Below, one piece after another: positions 1 to 12,492 of a stretch of DNA of 64,000 nucleotides (positions are counted from its first letter, which is position 1; the number at the start of each line of letters is the position of its first letter). A model generated the notes under the pieces. It had not been told where the DNA came from. It was given only the letters and a program-made list of their open reading frames with translations, and searched no databases. The DNA lies in assembly GCA_007115705.1 (NCBI GenBank), contig QXEO01000876.1:1286407-1350406 (forward strand). Reading direction: 5' to 3'. The DNA is from Dactylis glomerata (Eukaryota; Streptophyta; Magnoliopsida; Poales; Poaceae). The translations under genes were made by a program, and so were the position numbers.

Positions 1-452
1 TGAAGGCCAAGGAATGAATTGAGAAGAGATAAACATCGTGATTTGAGCTCCAGGTTGTATAACCAAGAACCAAACGCTACTGGGCTACATCGTCCTAGGA
101 GAAAAAATGAACCTTGTAGATTACCAGCTTACACTACAACTGCACTCTTTTCTGCCACGATCATATCAGCTAACCACAAACTGTGATCTGGAGCAGTCGG
201 GTGGGTTTTTCATTTATTGATTCTGATGAACTTGGTGTTGACCAGGTTTGACACGCCTTGTCCAATGCTGTTACTCATATATCACATTTATCTTGTATGT
301 TACTTCTTTAAATTAATAACAGAACATCATAAAAAAAAAACATATGCTTTGTTTATTTCACTTCCTTAATACAGATTATTCCAAGAACAGCGACTATTAA
401 GAATACATATGTATATTAGAAAAATTGGATGCAGAATTGGTTTATGACTTAC

Positions 453-3400
453 ACCATTTGAAGGAAACTGGAGCCACACAAGGATAGCAAACTTTGCATG
501 GTAATAGAGAGGAACACTGCAGAAACATCAACAGAGTACAATTATCACATAGTTTCTAGGACAGGTAAAACTGAAATGACTCACTTAAAATGGCTATGAA
601 ATAATGATATATTAGTACAGTGCTGCTTCATATTTTCACAGTAATACTGGAATACTTCATTTGGTTTTTATGTTATTCAGTCGACATGGGTGATGCTCTC
701 ATCTCTTATTTCTTCTCTAACAATGTTACAAGCTCCGAGTACAGCTTTTCTATCCAATCACAGTCAAGAATGGTTACACCTGTATGGTTCAGATTTTCTC
801 CCATAAACAGGACAAAATTATATGACCCTAAAACTGGTCTGGTTTTACAAAGTAATTTTTAATTTCAAAATTTCAAGATTTGATTCACAGAAACAGTGTT
901 GGGCTAAGTAAATACAAAATAACTAAAAACCTGGCCAACTGCTGTATACTTGGTATCTGGAACTGTATACTCGCTGAGGTAAGGAAGCAGCGACCCTCCA
1001 TGCAAGTATTCTAACTTAACAGGAGCAATCAGCAAGGACTGCGGTACATTCTGTGTTAATGCTCTCACCAGAAGGTTCCAGTTATACAAAAATTTCATAA
1101 AACATCAAGCAACAGCGCACCATTGAGACCACTATTTACATTTTTACAGTAATACAGGCTGACGACCAGAGGTAATAACAAATACATGAGACGTCATTAA
1201 TGCTACTCAAATACTATTTCTAGGTACCAAAAGCATTATGGACAGTAGGACTATTTTTTCTTGAAACTTTTGAAATAGTTTGCTTGCATATCAGTGGTGT
1301 CCTATAAGAATTTACTGCTTCCATATACAGACATGCTCAGTATGCATATTTGTGTGAGCATGTTTACATGGAATCTGATTCCAAAAGCAAGGAGCAGCTC
1401 CAAAAGGTTACAAAGGATAATATGTTGCAGTCTCACTCTTATTCATATTCATGCTACACATAACGTGAAAGTACTCTTGACGTTGCACCGTCATCCCTAT
1501 TCATAATCAATCATGACATCAAAAGTTTATACCTTGAAATAAGCTTATCGGCAAAGACTTCCACAATGCTAAAAGATCCATATGCTGCAAAAACATCAGG
1601 ATACAAATGTTACAAGCAACAACCAGTTTAGAAAATCTTGGCCACAAACAGTAAACCAAATAGAGTGAAGATGCCTGGGCTTTTTGAATTATCCATTTGT
1701 GTTCAAGTAACACTTAAATTTCTTATTTGTTTCGTACTGTAGAGAAATGCACATACCGATCGCATACTAAATAATCACAATATTGAAGTCCTTATTCCAA
1801 TATCCATAGTCATATTGGTAGTTCATCAACTATGCAATCATGTCAATATGACAAGGTGATGGTTTTGCCTATTGGTAGCATACAGGAAGTGTGTTGTGTC
1901 ATCATGCAGATGCTCCTTAATTGAAAATACAGCATTTTCATCCAAACTAATTGAGTAATGCCAATTGCATCTAGAATAATTTCAAAAGATAACTCTAATT
2001 TAATTTTGGTGGAAAAAATACAGCAACATGTCGCAAAGAACATCCACCAAAAGAGGTTGCCTCAACGGTAGACATTAACACAAATGAATTTATAACAGAC
2101 CTGCCCAGTAAAGGAGCAACCGTTCTTTCTCAGCTTCATCTTTCTTTTCTATAGCCCTGTAAGTGGAGTATACAGGCAGACCAATGCCCACTGCACAACT
2201 GCACCAGCACAGAGAGAGGATTATAAACAATGACAGGTTTCTTAAATAGTACTCCCTCCGATCGGAAATAACTGTCAGGGATTTTGTACTAACTTAGTAC
2301 AAAGTTTGTACTAAGTCACCGACACTTATTTCCGATCGGAGGGAGTAGCTCATTTATTATCATGGTTGCTACTAGCTAGAATAAGTATAAGTTGCATCCA
2401 GCTGGACCATCATCTAACTTCATTTAGCATCTTCTTACCTAACAGTTAATAAGAATATTGTACATAATACCGATTATGCTTGTCTCACGTAGCAAGAATG
2501 TATGAATGACCAAACGAGCATATGGCTATGAGATGTAACACTTGCTTTCAGCATACACAAAACAATTTTCTGTTACTACTATGAAGGAAATACTAACTGG
2601 TAATAATAACAATTTGAGAGCATGTAATATTATATAGGCTAAAAATGCTAATGAGTTCCAGACAGTTGTATAATTGCTTCATTAACACGCTCTATGCAAT
2701 TGTCAAGTACAATAAGCCAACCACTTAACAAAGAAACTTCCCAAAGAAACAATCGATTTCAAAGAAGCATAGCATGAAAATAAACCAGATGAAAATGATG
2801 TATACCTGGCTGTGCGGACGACAACATTGGAGCTTAATGGGGCCAGTAAAAGGCGTAAACCCATCTGCTACAAGAAATGCAATTTCAGGCATTCAGCACA
2901 AAGCATAAGTTGCACTTGCAAGTCAAGATTGCATCAGACATCATAAATTTCGCAGAAAGGGAGAATACATCTAGAATGCTTACGAGTTATAGACAAGTTA
3001 TCAGACAGTTATACAAGATACAGTTACAATCAATAGCTCACCAGAAATTAGATGTAACTATGTAACTCTCTCAAGCTCAAAAATCCGAAGCGCCACACTT
3101 AGACTCAGTTTGTGAATGCTAAGCTGTGCTGAGATTATTTTATAATTTTCTCCCAAAAATAACCATGGAAGCAGGCAAATGTTGGTTGCCAAAACAAAAC
3201 AAAAAATAGGCACAAGCCGGTTTGAAAAGCCAGATTATCATAATCCACCTCAATGCCAAACGCAACCATAGAGCCACTGCAAACACTACTATCCCATGTT
3301 TCAATTCAACTATTTGGATCCTCAGAAACAGACCACCAGAACGACCAAGCACACCAAACAGCATTGAGGTACAACATAATTTAATTTGGTCAATAGCGAC

Positions 3401-3950
3401 TATGCAGTGGAACAGAACGATTATTTTAAAGCTGAATCCAGCCATATCCTGAACCTATCAGATCCGAGTCAAATTTGAACATATTGCAAACACCAGGGCA
3501 ATCATAAATGTCCGCGAAATACAAAGCCGTCGCACCTAATCTATAGCTCATTGTCCAATTGACATATAACGAAGTAGATTTAGCATCCAACGACTAGGAT
3601 TGGCTAGGGCAAAGCTTGGCCAACAGCAATTCAATGGTAGAGGAGCGCTACAATCATGGAGCAAAAAAAACCGCACTAATTCAACATCTAAAGACATTCT
3701 CCTGGTGCAAAATCAAGGCACGATTCGGCTCGTGCCCATCCTCTGATCGTTTCCCAACCGAACCAACCGGGCGAAATTCCTACACGAACAAGGTGTAACC
3801 GCGCCAGTTGCGACACCCCGCAGCCTCCTACGAACTCAACGGGGCGAGATTTCTCGCGCGGCTGACGCGATCTAGGTTTTCCGTACGAGACCGGGTTAGT
3901 TGGAGGAAGCGTACCTCGCCGGAGATGGCGGGAGCCAGAAGAGCAGCCAT
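453..3950 (-). CDS. HVA22k: HVA22-like protein k (TB2/DP1/HVA22 family), 3' end missing
   Basis: Five coding exons were assembled on the minus strand: 3950-3915, 2864-2806, 2198-2101, 1584-1533 and 516-453. All have GT-AG junctions and phases that fit (36, 59, 98, 52 and 64 nt, together 103 codons). The start is ATG at 3950 (MAALLAPAISGE). Recognisable TB2/DP1/HVA22 stretches are GLRLLLAPLSSNVVVRTA, VGIGLPVYSTYRAIE, LLLYWAAYGSFS and YYHAKFAILVWLQFP. The family comprises ER membrane-shaping, reticulon-like hairpin proteins (DP1/Yop1p relatives); several plant members respond to ABA or stress. The k-type has a short N-terminus before GLR, as here. The C-terminal third of the domain was not found between 1 and 452, so the last exon or exons probably lie beyond the left edge. 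Intron 2 (2199-2805) holds a Stowaway MITE. The family is clear; the exact donor at 453 is less certain. Confidence 0.85.
2252..2345. mobile_element. Stowaway MITE (94 bp)
   Basis: A perfect-looking inverted pair begins CTCCCTCCGATCGGAAATAA and ends with its complement, flanked by TA on both sides (2250-2251 and 2346-2347). This is the signature of Tc1/mariner-type Stowaway MITEs, which are common in grass introns. It lies in an intron of the HVA22k-like gene. Confidence 0.93.
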
Positions 3951-4214
3951 CGGTCCGCCGCGGAGGAGGAGGAGCCGGGATCCCTAGCCGGCGCGCGAAC
4001 CAGGGAGGGGTTGCTGCGTGGAGGCCAAGGAATCCGCGGCGAATTGAGCTCCGAGCGTGAGGGGAGGAGCACGCACACAATACGGCAGGAGATGCTACGC
4101 CGGCTGCAACGCGAAAGCCGGGAGCAAAAAAAAGTAGGAGCCGATTTAGCCACCAGGCCTTCTCCGATTTAGTCGCTATCTTCTCCTAGATTTATAAATG
4201 AGTCCTTGTTAGTA

Positions 4215-4374
4215 CTCCCTCCGTTCAGAAATATAAGATGTTTTAGCTTTGTAAAGCTAATGTATCTAGACATCTTTTAGTGTATAGATTCGAGCGAACC
4301 TATACACTAAAAGATATATCTAGATACATTCACTTCACAAAGCTAAAACATCTTATATTTCTAGACGGAGGGAG
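4215..4374. mobile_element. Stowaway MITE (160 bp)
   Basis: The termini are CTCCCTCCGTTCAGAAATAT and the near-complement ending in GGAGGGAG, with TA on both sides. The whole 160 bp folds as one long hairpin, since the CATCTTTTAGTGTATAGATT arm pairs with its complement. It lies about 265 bp upstream of the HVA22k-like ATG, in the likely promoter. Confidence 0.93.
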
Positions 4375-5825
4375 TATTAGCTTATTGATCTTGTTTCTCA
4401 GATTTTCCTTACTAAATCTTTCACATGTGCAGCCTTTTTTAGAAACGTTTTCTTTCTGCGGAGATCGGTCGATTCCTATTTTGTGTCATAACAACAAGAT
4501 ATATGACCAACCTGCTATGTTTAATTTGGCAAATCTTGACCTTCAGATCTTAAACCATAACTGAACTTGAGGTGTTTCTTTAACCTACAAAAAAAATCAT
4601 GCATATTCCTCCAAAATTCTTGTACTATAGACATGTGCTTAGATTAGACAACAACTGTTGTGCCTAACACATCACAAATGATACGGCGATGGCCAAGAGA
4701 ATCATTGTTGTCGTAGTACAGAGATTAGGGGACATCAATGGTTAATTGTTACAACATAATGCTAATATGGGTTGTATATGAGGATTGAGCTTAGTATACA
4801 AACAAGGCTCACACATCGATGTTTTTTTTACTAAGCTTTGATCACCTCACCAGAACGCGAATCAACCTTATGTTAAGAGAAGCATCAGGAAGATGTTCCA
4901 CTAGTGAATGTGGTCGTTCTATAGTCCCCAAGTTCACCTCAAAGTTCACTCCTTATGGACGATCGTTCAAGTCGGTAAGACTTAGACTCAAATCTTGGTT
5001 TCCCAATTGAGTTTTAGAGCTCTATATCTCTCCCTTTGAATTGATTCAAATAAGAATGAAGGAGTTATATGTCGCAAGGCTATTTAAGTTAGGGCTTTCT
5101 TGACAACTGACCAAGGCAACCCTTGGGGAAGAGAAACCGAGGGCAAGATGGTCCATGGTTCATGTTGAACATCCCTCCACTATTACGGGTTTCTTTCACT
5201 TGGGATGTCAACTTTGGCTTCTTCTCTTTATTTCTTATCTCCGTTTTAGCAACTATTGTTATCATGTAAGCTTGTGGGTTAATTATCCTCCATGGTCATG
5301 TTGGAGTTAGGTGTAGACATCTTGATCTGTTACTCCGTCAACGAAAGCAAATCTTAAGTGAGCTATCCATCGTGGTGCAATAAAAGGCTACATCATCATG
5401 ATCATAACTGTAGAAAGAATCTTTTGTATTTTATCAAAGTTAACCTGTAGCCCATTATTTCTAAGTTCTGCATATGAAACACACATGAACCTTGATTGCG
5501 TTTACAAATATGAAAAACACCATCAACATAGATAACCTATTACAAATATGAAAAACACTAATATGCATTGATCTCGGATGTGTGGTCTAGATTTGGATAG
5601 CATCGGGCCTGGGTTAGATTACACTTTTTGGCACCAACTCTTCATTAAGAGTGCACGGAGGCGACGAGCATGATCCACATTTGTAGTTGGCGACTTGTTT
5701 GTTGTACACGCTGGGGGAAACTCAGAACTCCCACCAAATTCACTTGATGTTTGCACGCATTGTATATGTTCAACTTGACTGCACGGCTACCCACACACCA
5801 ACCTCCAGGCCCATCCACCTGTGTT
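4375..5825. other. Intergenic, no gene recognised
   Basis: Only short open frames with no family resemblance and no splice-consistent structure. No terminal repeats or known element ends were seen. Confidence 0.5.
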
Positions 5826-5919
5826 GCCCCCTTCAATCGGAAAAGATTGTCGATGAGTTAGTACAACTTTATACTAAGTTATATTAAATTATCTAACAAT
5901 CTTTTTAGATTGGAGGGAG
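5826..5919. mobile_element. Degenerate Stowaway-like MITE
   Basis: The right end reads AGATTGGAGGGAG followed by TA, and pairs with a damaged left end (CCCCCTTCAATCGGAAAAGA). The internal GTTAGTACAACTTTATACT arm resembles the MITE at 2252. The left boundary is approximate because the CTCCCTCC tip is altered. Confidence 0.7.
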
Positions 5920-5959
5920 TAAAACTTATGACTCAAAGTACAATAGCAACATTATATGT

Positions 5960-6053
5960 GGGTTTATTGTTGATTATTTGAGGTGATAACACTTAATCGT
6001 GATACCGGGTTTATTGTTGATTATTTGAGGTGATAACACTTAATCGTGATACC
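5960..6053. repeat. Tandem duplication of a 47-bp unit
   Basis: Two head-to-tail copies, 5960-6006 and 6007-6053, appear identical, each starting GGGTTTATTG and ending GTGATACC. Identity suggests a recent slippage or duplication event. Confidence 0.95.
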
Positions 6054-6150
6054 CTCCAGAGCCTTAAAACAATGTGCACAGGTGTAGACATGTGGCATCG
6101 CTTGCACTATTCATCAGTGTTATATTGTTACACACAAATAGTAATACATT

Positions 6151-6312
6151 TAATATAATGGTAGAGATAACTGTTGATTTCCATGTCACAAAAAATCAAC
6201 ATTTGGACACTGGAGACAGGAAATATCTAATATAATGGTAGAGATAACTGTTAATTCTCCATTTATTGATATCACAGAAAATCAACATTTGGACACTGGA
6301 GATAGGAAATAT
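6151..6312. repeat. Direct duplication, 76 and 85 bp copies
   Basis: Copies at 6151-6226 and 6228-6312 both begin TAATATAATGGTAGAGATAA and end AGGAAATAT. The second has about 9 extra bases in the middle, and there are a few substitutions. It lies downstream of the TIC20-type gene, perhaps in or near its 3' UTR. Confidence 0.9.
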
Positions 6313-6418
6313 AACAGGAATTGGCAGAGACATATGTTATCTCTTATGTTCAGGCTCTCGCACTTGAGGCATTTTCACAAAGAAAATGTGGCTGGACGAC
6401 AGGTGTCAGACCCACACC

Positions 6419-6462
6419 GCTGTACATTCCCTTTTTTTTTTGAACAAGCTGTACATTCCCTT
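6419..6462. mobile_element. 14-bp poly(T) micro-insertion with 15-bp target duplication
   Basis: GCTGTACATTCCCTT occurs at 6419-6433 and again at 6448-6462. Between the copies are only eight T and GAACAA. The structure fits a LINE insertion truncated to little more than its poly(A) tail, in minus orientation. Confidence 0.65.
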
Positions 6463-6762
6463 GATTACAAGGTTCAACTCAAAGCACATGAGGAAACGTG
6501 TATTCCTGTTTCACACGTTTCTAGAAATAAAAACAGCAGATAACTAAAGAACTGAAGCAATTCAACATGTGCGATAAGCTATTGCGTCACTGTTCGGGTT
6601 TTGCCATAACAGAAAAGGTCCCAGGATTGGCAATTGCACATGAGACATCAAAATTTTAATATAAAAAATACAGTCTAGAAATGTAAGTAGCTATTTGCAA
6701 GAAATACTACCCTATTTGCACCTCCATCTCCCTTTCCATCCTTAGAATATCAAAGCAGTTGG

Positions 6763-9434
6763 CTACCTGAAGAGATTAAGATCAGAATGGATAAACGCCG
6801 TGTGGGATATGAACGGAACGTTTGGGTACATCCCAGCAAGAGCACACCGCATGCACTCGAGCACCGTGAAGATCTGAATGAAAGCAATGGACATCCAGAA
6901 ATACTGCATCGGCTTCCCCTGATACACGATGCTGGGCATCCAGGTGCACATCGTTGCCACTGCTTGGGAGCCGGTGTCCAGGAGGATAGCCAAGATCACA
7001 TGGAACCTCATGAAGTGGGGTGACCACTTCCGCCTCACAACGAAGAAGTACACTGTCATGAATATCACCAGCAAGAGCCACCCTGGAAGCAGTGTCATGG
7101 TATCGATGAAGGTGTAAACCAATGAAAACCCCTGCAGGTACGTGTGCAACTGGTAGATGACATCGGCATATGACCACATGTTGTGAAGTGGAAGCAAGTA
7201 TGGCACACATGCTAGAGTTCTCCACCACCATCTTGGTTTGGCAGTCAGCTCAGGATAGCTGAATGATGCTAGAGAGGAAGCTCGACAACCAACTTCAGAT
7301 CTTGGACGCTGATTGTGCCGGGTCAATAATGATGGAATGCCCTTAATAGAACCCTCCTTTGGAAATGATGTGATGATGTCATGGCGAAGAAAATCAGTGC
7401 CGGCTGCAATATATATGTTATAACTATGGTGAATACATTTTAAGAACTAAGTGTTCAGAACCAGAGAACGGATTTAAGTGTCAGAATTCAATAAGGTAAT
7501 GAAATGAAATGTAAAGAAAATTACCTAACAAACAAGACACAAACTGACATATACTATACGTGTAGAGCTGCCTCAGTTCCAATATCAAAGTACAATATAA
7601 GCTCTCTTTGATCATCATAAGTTCTTTATGGTTTACATTAGACTAATTTATGAAGCACTCTGGATAAGTCAAATATACACCATGGCATCACGAGTAAAGA
7701 ATCATCTTTCATGTTTTTACTTCATGACATTGGCTCGACCATGAACTTTCACTTTATACCGTTTTTTATAGTCTGCAAAACCCTGATGCTCACAAGTCAA
7801 GTAATCAATGGGACCGAAATGCCAAAACCATGGACTTCCTATTTTATAACGTATTTTATAAAGTAAACTGTCTACAGATTATTGGTCCTCACAACTAATC
7901 AAGGGGTCTTAGGACAACAACAATTTTCAGACTGTCAGCTCAAGAATAGCATCAGCAGATATTCTACTATCCAATATAACTGGTCACGGCACAAACAAGA
8001 AGTTGCTAGAGATCACATACAACAATAAAGAAATGAATATGCCAGCAATAGAAATGAAATGGTAATTCAGTGCTAATAGCTTACTAGCGAAACCAGGATT
8101 GAATTGCAATATAAGGAATACTACCGTTATGTTCAAGAATAGCATGACCAAATATTCTACTATCCAATAAAACTGGTCACAGGACAGACAAGATGTTGCT
8201 AGAGATCACAGACAGCAATAGTACGAAATGAATATGCCATCTATAAAACAAAAATGGTAATTCAGTACTAGCAGCCACCTGGAGAAACCAGGATTGAATT
8301 GCGATGATTGCAATACTACCATTCAAGAAGTGGTAAAGTTACAGGTTCCAAATGGTATTTCAGTAGTTTAAAATCTCAACTGTCAGCCATGCTGTACTAG
8401 ACATTTAAGTAGAGTTATGTATTAGACATTTCTACATACTCGACAATGCCAACATATAATCCCGAATCTTGCTTCTGCAAATATTGCTGAAGAAATTAAA
8501 GAGTAGACAGATAGAGTTTTAGCTAGAAATTCTATGAGCCTATAATTACATGTAGGCTGTACTTCTTCAACTGAATATTAGTGTTAGCCATTCTAAGAGT
8601 ATAAGGTAATGCGTAAAATACTCCTTCGGCAGAAACCACATGTTTTAAGATGTAACAAGTTATCAGCACATAAAACATATCTGTAACGATTTAAATGTAT
8701 ATCATACTTGCAGTCAGTGCAAGAATGACACATTTTGTAAAATTATAAACAGTGATGCTTGCTAGAATTGTTTCTTAGAAGTATAGAATATTTGAACCAT
8801 GCTACCAATACACTATATCTTAGTACTTGGACATGCACAGATTTAAGAAAAATGTTAGCAAGTTCTAAGATGTACCTTTACAGACATTTAATATTGCCAA
8901 TTTGATTCTTATTTATGTTCTTGTTTATTTGCAGATAACCCATTTTCCGCTCTGTACTGGATGGTTAGGGATAATCCTAATATTTGTATAAGGAGGTTAG
9001 AGAACGGCTGCGTGCTGTATAAAGAACAGCAAAGGAGTTTGCAGAAACTCATATTTTCACTCTATAACACTCCACCTTTTGATCAACAAACCAGCAGTAT
9101 AACTTTGATCAGAGGGCTAAGGTTTAAGGACGATCTATCATGTATGTTCAGAAGATAATATGCATCATAACTTCGGAAAACATAGAAAAAAAGAATAGTA
9201 GATCGTTATATGCATACCTCGTACAGCTTGTACCGACAATTTTTTCCTCGCGCCTAAGAGACAAGCACTCTTCAGATTCGATGAGCCTGCTGGAATACGA
9301 AGGCATGATCTTCTTAACAGAGAAGGCTTAGCGGCAGGAAAAGCAAGCAGCTGGGCATGCCCAGCAGATAAGCCCTGGCAGAGAGCCATTTTGCATAAGC
9401 CCGGGCTTGCACAATTACCTGGACATGCATGCAT
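6763..9434 (-). CDS. TIC20: TIC20-type protein of the chloroplast inner-envelope translocon
   Basis: Two coding exons on the minus strand, 9434-9218 and 7403-6763, join across a 1.8-kb GT-AG intron with matching phase (217 nt, then 641 nt), giving about 285 residues. Exon 1 is rich in Ser, Ala, Arg and Lys, as expected of a chloroplast transit peptide. Exon 2 holds the family block PRWWWRTLACVPYLLPLHNM, four hydrophobic spans (ACVPYLL.., LLPGWLLLVIFMTVYFFVV, VILAILLDTGSQA, FWMSIAFIQIFTVL) and the C-terminal MRCALAGMYPNVPFI. TIC20 is a membrane component of the protein-conducting complex that imports precursors from the cytosol; the WWWRTLACVPYL block points to the TIC20-I/IV clade. An in-frame TAA precedes the ATG at 9434. 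An internal Met (MALCQGLSAG) is a more transit-peptide-like alternative start. A noncoding first exon may lie at 9867 and above. Confidence 0.9.
7941..8323. repeat. Tandem duplication (about 190 bp unit) in the TIC20 intron
   Basis: Two diverged head-to-tail copies, 7941-8133 and 8134-8323, share blocks such as CAAGAATAGCAT, ATTCTACTATCCAATA and AAACCAGGATTGAATTGC. Small indels and many substitutions indicate an older event than the 47-bp repeat. Confidence 0.85.
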
Positions 9435-9866
9435 ATGAAGTTAGCACTACAGCCCTGAACTTACAGAATTACGGAGCTATAATCACATCAAGTAATTCGT
9501 TCGTTCTCTAAGAAACAATTGATTCGTTTTATCAGAACAATTGGGCGCCATCAAGATTTACTAAATTCCAATCAAGATCAAGAAGGGAAAATTACTACAC
9601 TAACACAGACAATTTCCTTCCTAATGCAGGGGTGGTCATGGCGTGGGGAATGTGGGTTACGTTGACACACCACATTTCTTTTCCGAAAACAAACTCCTAT
9701 CAGTACTCAACCACGCAATAAGCAATTCCGCAACGAATTTTGTTCCGCTGGAGAATGATCCCAGCAGGAAATATTGGGAATAACTTGCTCACGGAAGAGG
9801 AATGACAAGAACAGAACTCGTGGAACAATACAGGAAAGTTAGGGTTCGTCACCAACAGAGGGAAAC

Positions 9867-10010
9867 CTAGGAGGAGGCGGAGAATGTCAGGGATCCTTCG
9901 AACCTGTGTGCTTCGGTAGAATGAGGCCTGGATGCCCTCGCCGCGACCGCCGTCGCGAGGGGAGAGGATAAGAAGGGCCGGAGAGGGCCGAGTGGCAAGC
10001 GAGTAGTTCT
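9867..10010 (-). other. Possible noncoding first exon of the TIC20-type gene
   Basis: On the minus strand this GC-rich stretch ends at TCCTAG|GTTTCC, a plausible splice donor at 9867. A possible acceptor (TTCAG) lies near 9456, just upstream of the ATG at 9434. The upstream limit is a guess; no TATA box was identified. Confidence 0.35.
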
Positions 10011-11096
10011 TTCTCCCCTATGTGGGACGTTTCCTTGGCTAAAAAAAAAGATATTTCCTTCTTTTTTTGAGAGCAACTACAAGTTAGAAGTTACTCTCCT
10101 AGTCTCCTACCCATATTATTTGTCACTTATACTGATATATCTAGATACAAAGGCAGTATATAAATACACAAATATGGAAAATAAAAGATAGAAATATAGT
10201 TGTCCTAAAAAAAATACAGATAGAACCCGAACAAATAGAAAAATTTAGAACATCCCTAGGGTTTCCTGCCCTGCCAAAATCCAACACCGCCTAGACGCAC
10301 TTTGGAAAAAGAAGTCAAGCCTCAACCATCACCAACGAAGCTTTGTGAGTCGATGAACAGACCCGCTGCAAGCATCAAGGCACATGTCATTGTGGCCCGT
10401 CGACCGGGGATATCCCCGTGCTTCCTTGGACCACGATCCACCCCACTGATACGTCTCAAACGTATCTATAATTTTTTATACTCCATGCTTGTTTTGCATC
10501 AATTGCTTTGTATTTTGTTTACACTTCGTGGTATTTTTATGCATTTTCCGGAACTAACCTATTAACGAGATGCCACAGTGCCAGTTCCCTGTTTTCTGCT
10601 GTTTTTGTGTTTCAGAAAAGTTACACAGGAAATATTCTCGGAATTGGTCGAAACGAAAGCCGAAGTTCCTATTTACCTGACACGAAGACGGAGTCCAGAG
10701 GAGAGACGGAGACGGACCAAGGGGCAGCCGCACCATACGGTGGCGCGGGCCACCCCCTGGCTGCACCACCAGGTGGTCTGACCACCTGGTCCACCTCCTG
10801 ACATCGCCCTTCCGCCTATAAATTCCCTTCAACGGGAAAACCCTAAAGAGACGAACACTTTTCCACGAAACATACTGCAAGCAGCCATCATCGTCGTCCC
10901 GAGATCGGAAGGGTCCAGAAGCTCTTCCCGGCACCCTGCCAGAGAGGGGAATCATCACCGGAGGCCTTCTTCATCACCATGCCAGCCACCGGAGTGATGT
11001 GTGAGTAGTCTACCTTGGACTACGGGTCCATAGCAGTAGCTAGATGGTTGTCTTCTCCTCCATGTGCTTCATATTTAGATCTTGTGAGTTGCCTAT

Positions 11097-12492
11097 TGAT
11101 GACCCACAAGTATAGGGGATCGCAACAGTCTTCGAGAGAAGTAAAACCCAAATTTATTGATTCGACACAAGGGGAGCCAAAGAATATTTATAAGTCTTAA
11201 TAGATGAGTTGTCAATTCAGCTGCACCTGGAAACAGACTTGTTCACAGCGGTTTATCAGTAGCAACAGTTTTATAGTGGTGATAGTAGTGAAACAGTAAT
11301 AGCAGCAGTAGAATAAAAGTGGTAATAGTAGCAATAGTAAACAGTAGGATAAAATACTTTAGGCATAGGGATGGATGTACGGGCGTTGCATGGATAATAT
11401 AATTCATGAAATCAGTGAGACATGGGCATTGCAGATAAATAATGATAAAGCATCCTAGTACTAACAATCATAGGCATGTGTTCCGCATATAGTCATACGT
11501 GCTCGCAATGAGAAACTTGCACGACATCTTTTGTCCTACCAGCCTGTTGCAGCAGGGCCTCAAGGGAAACTACTGGTAATTAAGGTACTCCTTTTAATAA
11601 AGTACCGAAGCAAAGCATTAACACTCGGTGAACACATGTGATCCTCACATCATAGCCATCCCCTCCGGTTATCCCAATTTCTGTCACTTTGGGGCCTCGG
11701 GTTCCGGACAACAATATGTATAAACAACTTGCAGGTAAGATCATAAATAGCAAGTATCATCATAAAACAATAACAAGTTCAGATCTGAGATCATGGCACT
11801 CGGGCCCAAAGTGACAAGCGTTAAGCACAACAAGTTGCAACAATGTCATAAGCACTAATAAAAGATACTAGGCACTATGCCCTAACAATCTCATAGCAAA
11901 TTACATGAATGATCTCATCCAATCCCTATCATCCCCTTCGCCTACAGCGGGAATTACTCGCACATGGATGGGGGAGTCATGGATGGTTGATGGAGAGACG
12001 TCGGTGATGATGGTGATGAAGATCTCCTCCAAATCCCCATCCCGACAGGGTGTCAGAACGGAGTTTCTGGTTCCAAATCGCGGTTTCTGGTGGTGGCGGA
12101 GTAGCGGAAGTCTATCTGGGAAAAACGCCGGACCCCCGCTCCTTTAAGGTCAGAGGGTATATGTAGGCAGAAGGAGGGGTCGAGGAGACGGCCGAGGCAG
12201 TCACACAACAGGTGGGCGCGGCCAGGCCTGGGCCGCGCCTCCCGGTTGTGTGGTGGCCTCCCGGCCCCTCTCCGTCTCGTCTTCTGGCTCCGTGGGTCTT
12301 CTGGTGAAATAGGATTTTTGCAACATTTTCCCAAATTTCTACTGAAAGTTGGATTTCTGCACAAAAATGAGACACCAGAGCAATTCTGCTGAAAACAACG
12401 TTAGTCCGCATTAGTTGCATTCAAAATACACAAATTAGAGGAGAAATAATAGCAAAAGTGTTCGGGAAAGTAGATACGTTTTGGACGTATCA
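11097..12492 (-). mobile_element. Solo LTR (1396 bp) inside the outer LTR
   Basis: Read on the minus strand it begins TGATACGTCCAAAACGTATC (12492) and ends TATACTTGTGGGTCATCA (11097). The 5-bp duplication CCTAT flanks it at 11092-11096 and 12493-12497. After excision the outer LTR reads continuously across the site. No internal domain is present. Confidence 0.9.

Noticed and set aside
904..1098. 64-codon minus ORF in the HVA22k-like region
   Set aside because: Exons at 1584-1533 and 516-453 join in phase without it, and its translation does not fit the family.
10508..10958. Short ORFs inside LTRs, here and in every LTR copy
   Set aside because: The same frames recur as by-products of repeated LTR sequence; LTRs are noncoding.
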